A stretch of 18,710 nt of DNA from Thermoplasmata archaeon. Lineage in GTDB: Archaea > Thermoplasmatota > Thermoplasmata > Thermoplasmatales > Thermoplasmataceae. Location: contig JAJYDZ010000001.1 of assembly GCA_021790415.1 (NCBI GenBank), positions 1 to 18,710 of the forward strand, in the 5' to 3' direction. Shown piece by piece: positions 1 through 7,443 of this stretch. Numbering within the stretch: position 1 is the first letter of the stretch; every line of letters begins with the position of its first letter. A program made the position numbers and the translations under genes. The notes beneath the pieces were generated by a model, which saw only the letters and a list, made by a program, of their open reading frames with translations, was not told the DNA's origin and made no database searches.

Positions 1-762
1 GTTCACGGCTTTGATCCAGGAGATACATCAGGAGCACCATCCACAGGTACATGGCATTCTGGCGTAAACATATATCAGCAATTGGTAAATGCTGGATATC
101 TAGTAGGAAGCGTTCAATATTATGGGGAATTCCAAATTCAGTTCAGTAATGGATATACTTTCTACGATTCCTCATTTACAGGAACATCAAATACGCCAAT
201 AAGTTCCATAGGGAATGAACTGGGTACAGCTCTTGAAACCATATTTGGAGGGAGTCAATTCAACGTAGATATGATTGGATACAGCATGGGTGGTCTTGTG
301 ACAACATATATGCTTGAACACTTTGACATGACAAACATTAATCTGAAAAATGTAATATTTATGGCATCTCCATTTGACGGTTCTCCACTTGCTGGGCTTG
401 CGCAATGCCTTGGTTTATCTGGATATACAGGAACTCAGGTGAATGAAATGACTCAGGGATCGAATTTCCTCAATAATCTGGCAAGTTCTCTGGGCAATGT
501 CAATACTTATTATGGAAGCACAGTATGGACAGTCTATGCCGGAACTTATGATCCATGGTGGGGATATGTTCTGTTCAATGGCGCAAACGATGGTGTTGTT
601 TCAGAACACTCTGCAACATATTTTGGGTACGATCATCTTTACACATTTTCCAATGATATACACACTGCATCGCTTGATGATTTTACCTGGTCAGGCATCA
701 GCTATTTCCAGGATCAGTCAGTTGCAAATACAATTTTGACCAATTTTGCAGGTAATTACTGA
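1..762 (+). CDS. lipase-like alpha/beta hydrolase, C-terminal part (5' end outside window)
   Basis: The reading frame is open from the first base, so the gene begins upstream of the window; 253 residues are visible before the TGA. The TTG at 82 is internal, because a typical oxyanion-hole strand (VHGFDPGD) precedes it. The nucleophile elbow GYSMGG gives Ser95 (numbering from base 1). Asp197 in NDGVVS and His221 in DIHT are well placed to complete the Ser-Asp-His triad. This layout is that of lipase/esterase-type hydrolases, including the DUF915-like group. The protein is rich in Tyr, Gly, Asn, Ser and Thr and poor in Lys, as expected for a secreted or surface enzyme of an acidophile, but the signal peptide would lie outside the window. 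The substrate is unknown; a lipid or carboxyl ester is the family expectation. A T-tract follows immediately after the stop codon. Confidence 0.8.
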   Translation, partial: VHGFDPGDTSGAPSTGTWHSGVNIYQQLVNAGYLVGSVQYYGEFQIQFSNGYTFYDSSFTGTSNTPISSIGNELGTALETIFGGSQFNVDMIGYSMGGLVTTYMLEHFDMTNINLKNVIFMASPFDGSPLAGLAQCLGLSGYTGTQVNEMTQGSNFLNNLASSLGNVNTYYGSTVWTVYAGTYDPWWGYVLFNGANDGVVSEHSATYFGYDHLYTFSNDIHTASLDDFTWSGISYFQDQSVANTILTNFAGNY

Positions 763-768
763 TTTTTT
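763..768 (+). terminator. T-tract terminator after the hydrolase gene
   Basis: Six consecutive T residues directly follow the TGA stop codon. Archaeal RNA polymerase commonly terminates on such T-tracts without a hairpin. No stem is visible here, so the call rests on position and composition only. Confidence 0.35.
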
Positions 769-899
769 AAACCATCTATCAATTAATTTTAATATTTTCA
801 TTTCAATTGTTGCTTTTATCTCTGTAATTATTATTCGAAAGAATGTGCTTGGAAATTATGGATTAGACTTTGAGTCTTAAATTAAAATTAACGAATAGT

Positions 900-1167
900 A
901 TGGAGAATAAAGGGTCATATCCACTAAATAACGTTGCATTTTTTATGAAAAAATGTTGGTACAGAATTATATACACATAAGGAATATTGTTTCTTAGCCA
1001 AAACAGGGCTTAATGTAATTCAATTCAGGTATAAGAGTTATAACATCAGCATCCGCCTTTATTGCTTGGCCTTGAATTATGAAAGTTTGTCTGAAGCAAT
1101 GCATATTGTCGCGCACCATTCTCACCTTTCCGTTGAACCTGCTGATCGCCTTCATGATTTACATTAG
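900..1167 (+). pseudogene. small frameshifted gene remnant of unknown function
   Basis: An ATG at 900 opens a frame reading MENKGSYPLNNVAFFMK. At a run of six A residues (948-953) this frame runs into a stop 11 codons later. If one A is skipped, translation passes into the frame open from 949 to the TAG at 1165-1167. That frame reads as convincing protein (for example TELYTHKEYCFLAKTG and SLSEAMHIVAHHSHLSVEP), giving about 88 residues in total. Reading of the same frame beyond the TAG continues without a stop for a further 30-odd codons, as expected of a decayed longer gene. The family is not recognised; the segment around SLSEAMHIVAHHSHLSVE could be a helix-turn-helix, as in transposase N-termini, but this is a guess. 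Alternatives are a sequencing error in the A-run or frameshifting during expression. The open frame at 1079-1297 overlaps it in another phase and looks less protein-like. Confidence 0.4.
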
Positions 1168-1356
1168 ATATCCAAAAAAATTCGGCATAACGTTAATTAT
1201 TTGTGTTTTCATAACGTATCATATGCTTCCACGGATAGAATATACTGAAACACACTCTAAATATCCTTGCCAGCACTTATTTTGCTTTCAAAGTTGATAT
1301 GTTACAAAATTATCTCTTTTGTTGACTTTATACAAGATCAGTGAAGAATTATTATA
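1168..1356. other. non-coding tail between gene remnant and convergent gene
   Basis: AT-rich stretch with no convincing coding frame of its own. The frame of the 900-1167 remnant stays open past the TAG for about 30 codons, so part of this DNA may be decayed coding sequence. No RNA gene or strong hairpin was seen. Confidence 0.4.
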
Positions 1357-2334
1357 TTAGAATGGAAATTCAGACAGATTGCCATAATTGAATAGATCGG
1401 AAATCTCCACCAGATAGTTATTATGATGCTTTCTCGGCGGCAGATTCCAATGGCTGTGCAATCCTTCAAGAAAACGTTCCATTGCATGCCTTTCGACGAT
1501 AAAATAGCTGGTTAGTGTGCTCTCTTCGCACTTAAGACCTGAGAAGATAGCTCCACTATAACCTCTGATTACATTTGCATAGAAATCAGAAAAGAATCTT
1601 GATCTTACATTCATCTCAACTAAATGTTTAGACTCATTTATGACTGCATAGTGAGCATTACCCTTGATTGGCTGTTGATTCATTTTCCATATTAACCTGT
1701 CTGATTCATCATCCACAAATTGTTTTGGAATAAAAACTCCGCTGTTCTGAAAAATACCCTGATTTTCAGAGTCGATTCTTTCCCTGTCAATAATCCATCT
1801 GGTTTTAACTAAGGACAGGTTTCCAAGTGAATTCCCGAGAGATAGATATAAATTCAACAAATATGGAAGATCATTGGGATTAGAGCCGAAATGAACAATG
1901 CTCCTTTCATAGGGTGCCTCTTCCATTACAAAGTCCAGAAACCTGTCGCTGACTTTTTGGGATTGGCTCTCTTCATATTCGATGCTGACATAAACGTTTC
2001 CATCATTCTGAAGCGTAATGGGTGAAACCCTGCATCCAGGTATGTCATTGATATCATCATAGAACTGCCCCTGGAAATCAGGAACGGACATTCTAATTAT
2101 ATTTGATGGGGAAGATGGATCAATAACCATGTTAAGAGAACTAATTCGTTCTGCAAGCAATTTTTTTTCTTCAGGGGTCAATTGCTCTTTGATCCTACGA
2201 TAAAAGAACCATTTTCCCCTCTCTCTTCCGATGACGTGGAAATGATCCTGCTCTCCCATTTTCATCTGACCTATTTTTAGATATTTAGGTTGAACTCCAT
2301 GAAGTTCTAATACTGCACAGTTTCCAAGGATCAT
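1357..2334 (-). CDS. conserved-looking hypothetical protein, second of a coupled paralogous pair
   Basis: A 325-residue soluble protein with no signal peptide, membrane segment or recognised catalytic motif. Its ATG overlaps the TGA of the upstream minus-strand gene in the sequence ATGA (plus-strand 2331-2334), so the two are almost certainly co-transcribed and translationally coupled. It resembles its neighbour in length and pattern: a segment of the type L-x-N-D/G-G-x-hydrophobic-x4-Y/F-x-E-S (here LQNDGNVYVSIEYEESQSQ, about residues 107-125) is followed by an amphipathic helix (VSDRFLDFVMEE), and a beta-rich second half follows. The overall look is of repeated alpha/beta units, perhaps ligand-binding or regulatory. 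No helix-turn-helix or metal-binding cluster is evident, and the family is not recognised. It is transcribed away from the thiamine operon. Confidence 0.75.
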   Translation of the reverse strand: MILGNCAVLELHGVQPKYLKIGQMKMGEQDHFHVIGRERGKWFFYRRIKEQLTPEEKKLLAERISSLNMVIDPSSPSNIIRMSVPDFQGQFYDDINDIPGCRVSPITLQNDGNVYVSIEYEESQSQKVSDRFLDFVMEEAPYERSIVHFGSNPNDLPYLLNLYLSLGNSLGNLSLVKTRWIIDRERIDSENQGIFQNSGVFIPKQFVDDESDRLIWKMNQQPIKGNAHYAVINESKHLVEMNVRSRFFSDFYANVIRGYSGAIFSGLKCEESTLTSYFIVERHAMERFLEGLHSHWNLPPRKHHNNYLVEISDLFNYGNLSEFPF

Positions 2335-3302
2335 TTTAAAGGCACCCCAATCTTGTAGGAGTAGGTTTCCCTATCAGGTTTATTAATAATACCCTCATGA
2401 TAAGCTTGAAAGCTACGTAATTTTATAGGATGTTTCTCTGTATTAAAATCAATCTTGGAAATTAACCGTATAAACTCCATTGCATCATACGTGGGTATAA
2501 AAAATGAAACTATTAGTCTACCTTCCTTTACTTCCAAGAAGTGAGCCAATCGAAGTATAGATTTATCGTTGACAATTTTCCTTATTTCTTGTAATATGGG
2601 ATTATTTCCCCATGTTTCATATAAATTATCTTCCTTTGATATTGTTATAAAATCATCTTGCTTTGTCAAGGGAGATCTTGAAAAAATAAGAGCCCGGTAT
2701 TTAAGACCAAGTTTCTTTTCAACCTCTGCTATGCTGTCATCGGCCGAAAGTAATCTTTCAAGAGGGTCTGCATTCAACAAAGGGACAGAGTAACTGATGA
2801 AGGTAATGGGAATCATTGAATTCATCTCCGAGAGGAATGATATAGCACCAGACCTAGGAGTCAATGATTCTAAAGCAATTTTCCCATCATCTGTCAGATG
2901 TTCTATGATAAGGTTGGAAATCTCCGCGGACTTGGACTCATGAAATCTGAAATCAATAAAGAGCTTTCCATTTTTCAGGTACAGGTGCTGCATAATAACA
3001 GAAGGGATTTTTATGATTTCATCAATGATAGAAATGTCAGAGAAAAGCTCAAGCGGAGACCTGATAAGCCATGACTTGCCCTTATCTTCAGCTTGAAATT
3101 TACTTGGGAAAAGTGCTATCAACTTATCCACATTTTCATTTTTCTTCATCGTTAGGGTAAGGATCGTTGAATCTCCTACCTTATGTACGATTATTGGAGC
3201 ATATATTTCGTGTCTGGCTGAGTACTCAAACAATGGGGAATTCTCAGATATAGATAGGACGCAGCGAGATGTTACCACATCATATACTTCCCTCCATAAC
3301 AT
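2331..3302 (-). CDS. conserved-looking hypothetical protein, first of a coupled paralogous pair
   Basis: A 323-residue soluble protein of unknown family. A GTG two codons upstream (plus-strand 3308) is an alternative start, but the ATG at 3302 lies about 25 nt from a TATA-like ATTATAT (plus-strand 3324-3330), as expected for a leaderless transcript, so it is preferred. The segment YLKNGKLFIDFRFHESKS (about residues 108-125 of the ATG form) followed by the helix ISNLIIEHL corresponds to LQNDGNVYVSIEYEESQSQ plus its helix in the downstream gene, which suggests an old tandem duplication. A late segment (FLEVKEGRLIVSFFI) may repeat the same strand pattern within the protein. No membrane segment, signal peptide or known active-site motif is visible. 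The gene is divergent from the thiamine operon, with promoters facing outward from a shared intergenic region. Confidence 0.75.
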   Translation of the reverse strand: MLWREVYDVVTSRCVLSISENSPLFEYSARHEIYAPIIVHKVGDSTILTLTMKKNENVDKLIALFPSKFQAEDKGKSWLIRSPLELFSDISIIDEIIKIPSVIMQHLYLKNGKLFIDFRFHESKSAEISNLIIEHLTDDGKIALESLTPRSGAISFLSEMNSMIPITFISYSVPLLNADPLERLLSADDSIAEVEKKLGLKYRALIFSRSPLTKQDDFITISKEDNLYETWGNNPILQEIRKIVNDKSILRLAHFLEVKEGRLIVSFFIPTYDAMEFIRLISKIDFNTEKHPIKLRSFQAYHEGIINKPDRETYSYKIGVPLK

Positions 3303-3323
3303 GGGCACTTAATATAACCCCAG

Positions 3324-3330
3324 ATATAAT
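3324..3330 (-). promoter_or_regulatory. TATA box of the minus-strand gene pair
   Basis: ATTATAT on the minus strand is centred about 25 nt from the ATG at plus-strand 3302, the archaeal TATA-to-start distance for leaderless mRNA. Confidence 0.45.
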
Positions 3331-3411
3331 AGTATTTGCTGTTAAGGAATATTTGAGGCAATAATGGGAAAATAGTTTTATCCCTTAGATCAGAAGATTC
3401 GCTACGAAATC

Positions 3412-3420
3412 TATTTTAAT
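3412..3420 (+). promoter_or_regulatory. TATA box of the riboswitch-controlled thiamine operon
   Basis: TATTTTAAT is centred about 25 nt before the first base of riboswitch stem P1 (3441). Transcription would therefore begin almost exactly at the aptamer's 5' strand. Confidence 0.5.
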
Positions 3421-3440
3421 TCACTTAAGATAAAGATAGA

Positions 3441-3530
3441 GCTAGGGGAGCGACTAATGCTGAGAGGGCAGGAATATCTGCCGACCCTTGAACCTGATCC
3501 GGATAATACTGGCGAAGGAAAGCATCTAGC
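3441..3530 (+). promoter_or_regulatory. TPP riboswitch (THI element)
   Basis: The conserved aptamer core is directly readable: CTGAGAG at 3460-3466, ACCCTTGAACCTGAT at 3484-3498, and GGATAATACTGGCGAAGGAA at 3501-3520. P1 is GCTAG (3441-3445) paired with CTAGC (3526-3530). The optional P3-type hairpin is GGCAG/CTGCC (3467-3471 with 3478-3482). The aptamer binds thiamine pyrophosphate. In Thermoplasmata such elements have been reported upstream of thiamine transport genes, and here it precedes an ABC importer. The expression platform is unclear: a short hairpin overlaps the 3' strand of P1, and a good Shine-Dalgarno sequence (AGGAG, 3549-3553) follows, so TPP could act through transcription, translation or both. 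Confidence 0.93.
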
Positions 3531-3543
3531 GAAAATCGCTTTT
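3528..3543 (+). promoter_or_regulatory. hairpin plus short T-run overlapping riboswitch P1
   Basis: AGCGA (3528-3532), loop AAA, TCGCT (3536-3540) then TTT. The first three bases of the stem are also the 3' end of P1, so P1 and this hairpin exclude each other. It resembles a miniature terminator or anti-P1 element, but a 5-bp stem with a 4-T run is weak. Confidence 0.35.
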
Positions 3544-3562
3544 CTGGCAGGAGATAATTTAA

Positions 3563-4699
3563 ATGAATCCTGCGGATGAAAAAGAGAGAGGAATAAAGAA
3601 GCTTAAACCCTTTGAGAAAAAGCTTCTTGGAATTTTAATTGCACTTGTTGTAATAGTTGCGGGCTTTGCAATATTCTACACAATTGAAAATAAAAACCCT
3701 TCTGGAAAAACCCTTGTTATATGCACGTATGGAGGTCTTCTTTCATACGGTTCAAACAAGAACCAGACTTACAGCACAGTTTTTGGCACATTTGAAAAGG
3801 AGTATGGGGTCAACATAAAGATCGTAACTCCTTCCACCGGCTGCTTGCCTGCACTGGAATCTAGAAAAAATAATGAAATTGCAAACATCGTCATAGGGCT
3901 CACAAATCTCAATGGGATAAAGGCAGCTAACGATGGCCTGCTGGCCAAATATACTGCACCGGAGAATTACATAAATAATACTTTGATGCAGGAGATGGGA
4001 TCAGCATCATCATATCTGACGCCATATGAATATTCATACCTTGGTATCGATTATAACAAGACAGGTCAGGTATCGGGACAGTTCAATCCAACATTCAGCG
4101 ATCTGCTGACAAAGCAGAATGCTTCAAATCTTCTCATGGAGAATCCAACCACAAGCGACACCGGCGAAGCATTTTTGTTGTGGGAAATCTCATATTATGA
4201 AAATGTTCTTCACCAAAACTGGACAACTTTCTGGTCTTCCATAAAGCAGTATGACGCAAATAATATCTACGATTCATGGAGCTCGGCATTCACGCAATTT
4301 GAATCATCATCTCCTCAAACACTCCTTGTGAGTTATCTTACCGATCCTGCGTATAATGTATACTTTGGCTATGGAAATGATGTGAATTCAACAGTCACAC
4401 AATACGGTGGGAAGGAATATGGATGGAGGACAATATACAATATTGGGATAGTCAACGGAACAGGAAACCTTTCTCTTGAAGAGAAATTTGTAAATTACTT
4501 TCTAAGTCCAACTGTTCAAAACGAGATTCCCACAAACGAATGGATGTATCCTGCAAATAATACCATAACAATGCCTCCATCGTATTCTGCGGCAATGAAC
4601 CAGACATCAATAATACCTCTGAATAACTATATCTCTGCTCAGGAAATATATAACAACTCTGAAAGATGGATACTTCAATGGCAGAGCATAATGGAGTAG
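3563..4699 (+). CDS. membrane-anchored thiamine-type ABC transporter substrate-binding protein
   Basis: A 378-residue extracytoplasmic solute-binding protein. A basic cytoplasmic segment (1-20) precedes one membrane helix (about 21-41, LLGILIALVVIVAGFAIFYTI), which acts as a signal-anchor. There is no lipobox cysteine, so retention is probably by this helix. The mature part begins with the strand KTLVICTYGG typical of family 1 binding proteins of the thiamine/iron/polyamine group. The segment PYEYSYLGIDYN is like that of TbpA-type proteins. Several N-x-S/T sequons fit an exported archaeal protein. Thiamine or a phosphorylated form is inferred mainly from the TPP riboswitch directly upstream. 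The ATG has a good Shine-Dalgarno sequence (AGGAG, 9 nt away). The stop lies 2 nt before the permease ATG. Confidence 0.88.
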   Translation: MNPADEKERGIKKLKPFEKKLLGILIALVVIVAGFAIFYTIENKNPSGKTLVICTYGGLLSYGSNKNQTYSTVFGTFEKEYGVNIKIVTPSTGCLPALESRKNNEIANIVIGLTNLNGIKAANDGLLAKYTAPENYINNTLMQEMGSASSYLTPYEYSYLGIDYNKTGQVSGQFNPTFSDLLTKQNASNLLMENPTTSDTGEAFLLWEISYYENVLHQNWTTFWSSIKQYDANNIYDSWSSAFTQFESSSPQTLLVSYLTDPAYNVYFGYGNDVNSTVTQYGGKEYGWRTIYNIGIVNGTGNLSLEEKFVNYFLSPTVQNEIPTNEWMYPANNTITMPPSYSAAMNQTSIIPLNNYISAQEIYNNSERWILQWQSIME

Positions 4700-4701
4700 T
4701 C

Positions 4702-6327
4702 ATGAAAAGTAATAATATCAAATGGTGGGCATTCTTATTTGCCCCATCGATTTTCCTTTTGCTTGTTATAGGTATTCCATTTATTTATGTGGTGGTAAAT
4801 TTCTTCTCTCTCAATGAAATGTCAGCATTCTTCGGAAAAAGCAGCTTAGCCGTGCTCTCAAGACAGGCATTCATAAATTCATTTGCCCAGGGTATTGATA
4901 GTGCGATACTATCACTAATCATAGGATTCCCGCTCGGGTTATTCATTGGAAGGTATGCAATGAGATATAGCAGGGTATTGAAATCATTCATAATCATGCC
5001 ATTCTTCATGCCATCAATCGTTATCGTTCTTGCATTTTTATCTCTATTTGGAAGAAGTTCGCCTTTGGTTGGAATGATTCCTTTATTGCATTATCTTTCC
5101 TCTGGATTCATTGGTATCATTGCAATAAACACATTCTTCAATGCCCCTCTTGTTGCCTTTCTCACATCATCAGGTATTGAAAAATCTCATCGTGGCATTG
5201 AAGAGGCATCAATATTACTTGGAGCTGGAAGGGTTGACCGCTTTCTGAATATCTGGGGCAGAAACGGGATCAAGGGAGCACTTGGCGGAACTGTTCTCTC
5301 TTTTCTATATTCATTCTCAGGGTTCGCTGCGCCATTGATTATTGGCGGCCCTTCAAACTTTACAATTGAAACATGGATATATTTTGTTGTCAAGGAGGAG
5401 GGTTTTGTGCAGATAGGAGTATTATTTGGGTTGTTACAGTCTCTCTTCCTTGTAATCCCATTGATCATATATCTGTATATAATTTCAAGACAGATACCGG
5501 TTGATGATGTTTCATATTACAGAAAGAACAGTGGTAATAAAAGAGGGGAATTGGCCTTCATTTTGGGAAGCCTCTATACGACCCTCTTCATAATAGGTGA
5601 ATTTGTAGTCTTTGCATCAATAATAATATCATCATTTGACATTGGCTGGAATTCCAGTTTGAATATCAATTCATATAGTGATCTTTTTGGTAAAGTTTCA
5701 TCCTCACTTGATATACCTGCATATCTTCCATTTATTAACACAATATTCTATGGGGTTACAACATCAATTATAGTTACGTCACTTGGCATATTATGGATCA
5801 CAGGAAGAAGAAGGCTAAATTCAAAAAACGACTCAGCATGGGATTTCATGCAATACTTATCTTTCATTATTCCTTCAATTATGATGGCTCTTTCAGTTTC
5901 CGTTCTATATGAATCCATCATTTCTCCGTCACTTTTGTGGGTACTCATAATAGGGGTGCAGAGTGCGGTTTCAATTCCCGTGGTGCTAAGGGTAATTTCA
6001 GGTGGCTTTTCAGAAATACCTTCAACACTGACAGACAGTTCAAAGATATTAGGAGGTTACCCACTTTTTGAGGTGGAACTACCTCTTGCGGGTTCAGCTC
6101 TTGCAACTGCATTGATGTTTGGTTTTGCCATAAGTCTGGGTGAATTTACCGCGACTAATTTCCTTTCCACAAACACTTTCATGCCTCTCAGCGTGGAAAT
6201 ATACTCATTACAATCGCTTAGGCTTGCATCAGCATCCTATGCTGCTGCATCAATTCTGATGGTCATGAGTTTTGTGTTTTTCTTTGCAATTCAAAAGGCA
6301 GGTGACAGATTCATTGGCATTCGTTGA
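4702..6327 (+). CDS. thiamine-type ABC transporter permease, two fused membrane domains
   Basis: A 541-residue integral membrane protein with about a dozen hydrophobic segments, made of two fused binding-protein-dependent transport domains as in ThiP and FbpB. Each half carries an EAA-type coupling loop that docks on the ATPase: EEASILLGAGRVDRFLNIW around residue 167 and DSSKILGGYPLFEVELPL around residue 445. In-frame ATGs at 4666 and 4678 would extend the protein into the upstream gene. The ATG at 4702 is preferred because GGAG lies 5 nt before it, it follows the upstream stop by 2 nt, and translation then starts just before the first membrane helix. Its 3' end overlaps the ATPase gene. It probably forms the channel that lets thiamine through the cytoplasmic membrane. 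Confidence 0.88.
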   Translation: MKSNNIKWWAFLFAPSIFLLLVIGIPFIYVVVNFFSLNEMSAFFGKSSLAVLSRQAFINSFAQGIDSAILSLIIGFPLGLFIGRYAMRYSRVLKSFIIMPFFMPSIVIVLAFLSLFGRSSPLVGMIPLLHYLSSGFIGIIAINTFFNAPLVAFLTSSGIEKSHRGIEEASILLGAGRVDRFLNIWGRNGIKGALGGTVLSFLYSFSGFAAPLIIGGPSNFTIETWIYFVVKEEGFVQIGVLFGLLQSLFLVIPLIIYLYIISRQIPVDDVSYYRKNSGNKRGELAFILGSLYTTLFIIGEFVVFASIIISSFDIGWNSSLNINSYSDLFGKVSSSLDIPAYLPFINTIFYGVTTSIIVTSLGILWITGRRRLNSKNDSAWDFMQYLSFIIPSIMMALSVSVLYESIISPSLLWVLIIGVQSAVSIPVVLRVISGGFSEIPSTLTDSSKILGGYPLFEVELPLAGSALATALMFGFAISLGEFTATNFLSTNTFMPLSVEIYSLQSLRLASASYAAASILMVMSFVFFFAIQKAGDRFIGIR

Positions 6328-7264
6328 GATTAAAGACATTTCAAAGACATATTCCGATTTTTCACTAAAAAATATATCTCTTGAGGTGGAAAAGGGAAAA
6401 ATACTCACATTAATGGGTGAAAGCGGTTCAGGGAAAACATCAATATTGCGAATAATTTCAGGGTTAGATACGCCAGATTCTGGAAAGATATTAATTTCTG
6501 GTAGAGACATTACCGAAATAAGAGCGGGTCAAAGAAATGTTGGTTTGATCTTTCAGGATCTTGCACTATTTCCACATATGACTGCATATGATAATATCGC
6601 ATATGGATTGAGATCATACCGGTATAAAGAAGGCATCATTGAGCAGATGGTAAGTAATATATCTGAGACACTCAGAATATCCTCTTTACTTGACAAATAT
6701 CCTGGAAACATATCCGGAGGTGAAAAACAGCGTGTTGCCATGGCGAGATCTCTGGTTATGAATCCAGATCTCCTTCTTATGGATGAACCTATAAGCGCTC
6801 TTGATCCGGGATTAAGAAATGATATAATGGTTGAAATTAAATCCATTTCCAGAAAGCTTGATCAGACCATAATATATGTTACGCACGATGTGAAGGAAGG
6901 GCTATTTCTTGGAGATTCAATCGCCTTTATTATGAGCGGTAAGGTTGTGAGGAGAGGAACACCAGAGGAGTTATGGAATAAACCGGAAAGTGAAAATCTT
7001 GCAAGATTTCTTGGATTCAATATAATTACAATCAATGGGGAAAAAATAGCGGTTAGGCCAGAAGAGATAGAGATCGTAGAAAAGTCAGAGATAACTGGAA
7101 AACTTTTGGGATATGGATTTGAAGGCGCAGGTTATCGCTTTGATATCCAAATGGAAAACGGTGAAAAAGTAAAAGTTTTTTCAAAAGTAGTTCCAGATAA
7201 TATATTTCAAAATGAAGAAGTGTGCTTGAACTTGACACATAATTCTGAAAAGAAGTTAAAATAG
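6302..7264 (+). CDS. thiamine-type ABC transporter ATPase with C-terminal TOBE-like extension
   Basis: With the GTG at 6302 the protein has 320 residues. An upstream in-frame ATG (6272) would only add residues encoded inside the permease gene, and the conserved fold begins at AFVEIKDISKTY, so GTG is preferred; the overlap with the permease is 26 nt. All nucleotide-binding motifs are intact: Walker A GESGSGKT (39-46), Q-loop Gln85 in FQD, signature ISGGEKQR (137-144), Walker B LLLMDE (157-162), and switch His195 in YVTHD. After about residue 240 there is a beta-rich tail (INGEKIAVRPEEIEI...) of the TOBE type, as in MalK, PotA and FbpC, whereas bacterial ThiQ normally ends near 230 residues. 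It powers the importer encoded by the two preceding genes. Confidence 0.9.
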   Translation: MTDSLAFVEIKDISKTYSDFSLKNISLEVEKGKILTLMGESGSGKTSILRIISGLDTPDSGKILISGRDITEIRAGQRNVGLIFQDLALFPHMTAYDNIAYGLRSYRYKEGIIEQMVSNISETLRISSLLDKYPGNISGGEKQRVAMARSLVMNPDLLLMDEPISALDPGLRNDIMVEIKSISRKLDQTIIYVTHDVKEGLFLGDSIAFIMSGKVVRRGTPEELWNKPESENLARFLGFNIITINGEKIAVRPEEIEIVEKSEITGKLLGYGFEGAGYRFDIQMENGEKVKVFSKVVPDNIFQNEEVCLNLTHNSEKKLK

Positions 7265-7411
7265 AAATCAGAGATCTACAATTTGAATCTACATAACTCC
7301 AGTTGAAGCACTGGTCCAATCTATAGAAGGAAATTAACTCAAATTAAACCTTAAAAAAGCGGAAAATACTCATTGGAAAGAATTTAATCTTGTTCATAGA
7401 CCAATGAAAAG

Positions 7412-7419
7412 ATTATATG
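7412..7419 (+). promoter_or_regulatory. TATA box of the large surface-protein gene
   Basis: ATTATATG is centred about 28 nt before the ATG at 7444, with no Shine-Dalgarno sequence between them, which points to a leaderless transcript. The 7265-7411 spacer shows no other signal. Confidence 0.45.
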
Positions 7420-7443
7420 CTTAATTTTGCTAAAGATTGATAC

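Noticed and set aside
1061..1101. ATTGCTT/AAGCAAT inverted repeat
   Set aside because: Seven-base arms 27 nt apart inside a decayed coding frame; expected by chance in this composition.
1079..1297. 72-codon open frame in the intergenic region
   Set aside because: Its translation is less protein-like than the overlapping frame 949-1167 and it has no promoter or ribosome-binding site of its own.
4452..4721. Minus-strand open frame of 89 codons
   Set aside because: It lies wholly over the ends of the binding-protein and permease genes and is a shadow of their codon bias.
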